From Hyphomicrobiales bacterium (GTDB lineage: Bacteria > Pseudomonadota > Alphaproteobacteria > Rhizobiales > Xanthobacteraceae), in contig JAPLPC010000533.1 of the NCBI GenBank assembly GCA_026400425.1, forward strand, positions 1 to 14,073: a DNA stretch of 14,073 bases, in the 5' to 3' direction. Positions within the stretch are counted from its first letter, which is position 1. Each line of letters opens with the position of its first letter. The notes beneath the pieces were generated by a model that did not search any database, was not told where the DNA came from, and worked only from the letters and a program-made list of their open reading frames with translations. The translations under genes and the position numbers were made by a program. Positions 12,804 to 14,073 of the stretch are shown one piece after another.

Positions 12804-14073
12804 TCATTCGGCGGCGTTGCGATGGGCGGACTGGTCGAGCGGGAAGTCGCAGCTCACGGTGGTGCCGCGTCCCACCGTGGAATCGATGCGCACCTTGCCG
12901 CCATGCAGTTCGACGAACGAGCGCACCAGCGACAGGCCGAGCCCGGCGCCGCGATGCCGCGAGCCGTTGGCGTGGCTTTCGAACCAGTCGAAGATCTTGT
13001 CCTGCTTGTCAGCGGGAATGCCTGGGCCGCGATCGGTTACCGAGAAGGTGATCATATGATCGCTGCGCGTTGCCTTCAGCGTCACCGCGGAATCGTGCGG
13101 CGCAAAGCCGACGGCATTGGCGAGCAGGTTGTACAGCACCTGCAGGACGCGGCTCTCGTCGCCGATGAAGGCGCCGATATCGTCGGCGACATCGACCTGC
13201 AGCGCGATACGATCATGCACCAGGCGGTCCTGCACGCCTTCGGCGGCGGCGGCGATGGTCTGGCGGATGTCGATCGGCCCGAGGCTGAGCGACATGGCGC
13301 CGGCGTCGATGGTGGCGAGGTCGAGAATATTGTTGATGATCGCCAGCAATGCCGAAGTCGAGGTGGTGATGTAGTCGAGATATTCGCTCTGCTTGGCCAG
13401 CAGCGGCCCGGTTGATGGGTCGCTGAGCAGATGGGCGAAGCCGATGATGGTGGTCAGTGGTGAACGCAGCTCGTAGGAAACATGGTGGACGAAATCCACC
13501 TTCATCTGATCGGCGGCTTCCAGCGCCTCGTTGCGTTCACGCAGCGCGCGTTCGACATTCTCGGCGTCGGAGATGTCCTGGAACGTCAGCATGGTGGCGC
13601 CATCGGGCAGCGGCATGCTCATGCAGGCCAGCACGCTGCCGTCCTTGCGTTCCATCTTCAGCGGCACCGGCGCGCGGTTGTCGATGGAGGTGATCGCGCC
13701 GCGGATGGTCTGCCAGACGCCTGGCTCGTCGAACAGCGGCCGGCACCAGGTTTCCACCATCTCGATATGCGGGCGCTGCTCCAGTGCCTCGTCCGACAGC
13801 CGCCACATCTTTGCGAAAGCCGGATTGAACAGCTGCGCGCGGCCATTGCTCCCGAACACGGCCACGGCTTCGCCGAGCGCATCGAGCGTTTCGCGCTGAA
13901 CGCGGATCAGCCCGTCGAAGCGGCGCTCAAGGTCGAGCCGTTCGGTGACGTCGTCATAGAGATAGGTGACACCGCCTTCGGGATTCGGTGTGGTAACAAT
14001 GGAAAGCGCGCGGCCATCCGGCAGATACCAGACGTCCTTATGCGCCTCATTGGCGTGATAAGCCTCGTGCAGC
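12804..14073 (-). CDS. divL: DivL-type PAS pseudo-histidine kinase with Tyr in the H-box, C-terminal part (5' end outside window)
   Basis: 422 residues of a PAS-containing sensor kinase-like protein are visible, running off the right edge. In order: the end of one PAS domain (WYLPDGRALSIV, then VTERLDLERRFD), a second PAS-like domain (about 60-165; LDALGEAVAVFGSNGRAQLF), a short linker helix, the DHp domain and the CA ATPase domain. The H-box reads HHVSYELRSPLTT: the phospho-accepting His is Tyr (codon TAC at 13475-13473, visible residue 200). The ATP site is intact: N-box NLLANAVGFAP, G1 DRGPGIP, F-box IFDWFE, G2 HRGAGLGLSLV. Tyr at this place with PAS domains is the hallmark of DivL, which in Caulobacter senses the DivK phosphorylation state and controls CckA and thus CtrA. 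DivL is near the cell pole there; membrane segments cannot be checked here. The stop is 34 bases from repeat block B; tsaE follows. Confidence 0.85.
   Translation of the reverse strand, partial: LHEAYHANEAHKDVWYLPDGRALSIVTTPNPEGGVTYLYDDVTERLDLERRFDGLIRVQRETLDALGEAVAVFGSNGRAQLFNPAFAKMWRLSDEALEQRPHIEMVETWCRPLFDEPGVWQTIRGAITSIDNRAPVPLKMERKDGSVLACMSMPLPDGATMLTFQDISDAENVERALRERNEALEAADQMKVDFVHHVSYELRSPLTTIIGFAHLLSDPSTGPLLAKQSEYLDYITTSTSALLAIINNILDLATIDAGAMSLSLGPIDIRQTIAAAAEGVQDRLVHDRIALQVDVADDIGAFIGDESRVLQVLYNLLANAVGFAPHDSAVTLKATRSDHMITFSVTDRGPGIPADKQDKIFDWFESHANGSRHRGAGLGLSLVRSFVELHGGKVRIDSTVGRGTTVSCDFPLDQSAHRNAAE

Noticed and set aside
1..14073. CRISPR arrays, tRNA or rRNA genes, IS elements, phage genes
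   Set aside because: No regularly spaced direct repeats, no tRNA-like cloverleaf in the gaps, no transposase or integrase motifs in any convincing gene.

Overview
The window reads as chromosomal DNA of an alphaproteobacterium of order Hyphomicrobiales (Rhizobiales), most likely family Nitrobacteraceae (the Bradyrhizobium / Rhodopseudomonas / Afipia / Tardiphaga group). Reasons: high GC with strong third-position GC bias, AccD, TsaE-phosphotransferase and AddAB sequences of the alphaproteobacterial type, a DivL-type pseudo-histidine kinase, and two families of palindromic intergenic repeats of a kind I associate with this family. Genus is inference; no rRNA or marker search could be run. Everything looks like conserved core chromosome, with no phage, IS or plasmid genes.

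Left part, + strand (1-2781): the 3' end of trpA (tryptophan synthase alpha), then accD (acetyl-CoA carboxylase carboxyltransferase beta) and folC (dihydrofolate / folylpolyglutamate synthase). accD and folC overlap by a GTGA junction and are probably translationally coupled. A two-part stem-loop lies between trpA and accD.

Convergence point (2782-2975): folC meets the minus-strand trxA (thioredoxin 1). The gap holds a degenerate copy of a palindromic repeat and a good intrinsic terminator for trxA. trxA has its own recognisable sigma70-type promoter.

Right part, all minus strand, in order of transcription: divL (5' end outside the window), a multi-hairpin repeat block, a tsaE-amgK fusion gene, murU, a second and better copy of the first repeat family, addB, then addA, which overlaps addB by ATGA. 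DivL is a cell-cycle kinase-like protein with Tyr instead of the phospho-accepting His. The fusion couples the tRNA t6A ATPase TsaE to an AmgK-like amino-sugar kinase. MurU would use the AmgK product (MurNAc-1-phosphate) to make UDP-MurNAc, so the two form a predicted peptidoglycan-recycling pair. AddAB is the double-strand-break end-resection helicase-nuclease.

Main anomaly: addA is split by a frameshift near 5172-5180, so as sequenced it gives an N-terminal helicase fragment and a C-terminal helicase/nuclease fragment. Either the strain has lost intact AddA or the sequence has an error. Other points of note are the DivL tyrosine, an AccD that lacks three of the four zinc-ribbon cysteines, a cysteine-free AddB, and compensatory changes between the two repeat copies. 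No intergenic stretch exceeds 300 bases; no tRNA, rRNA or CRISPR was seen.
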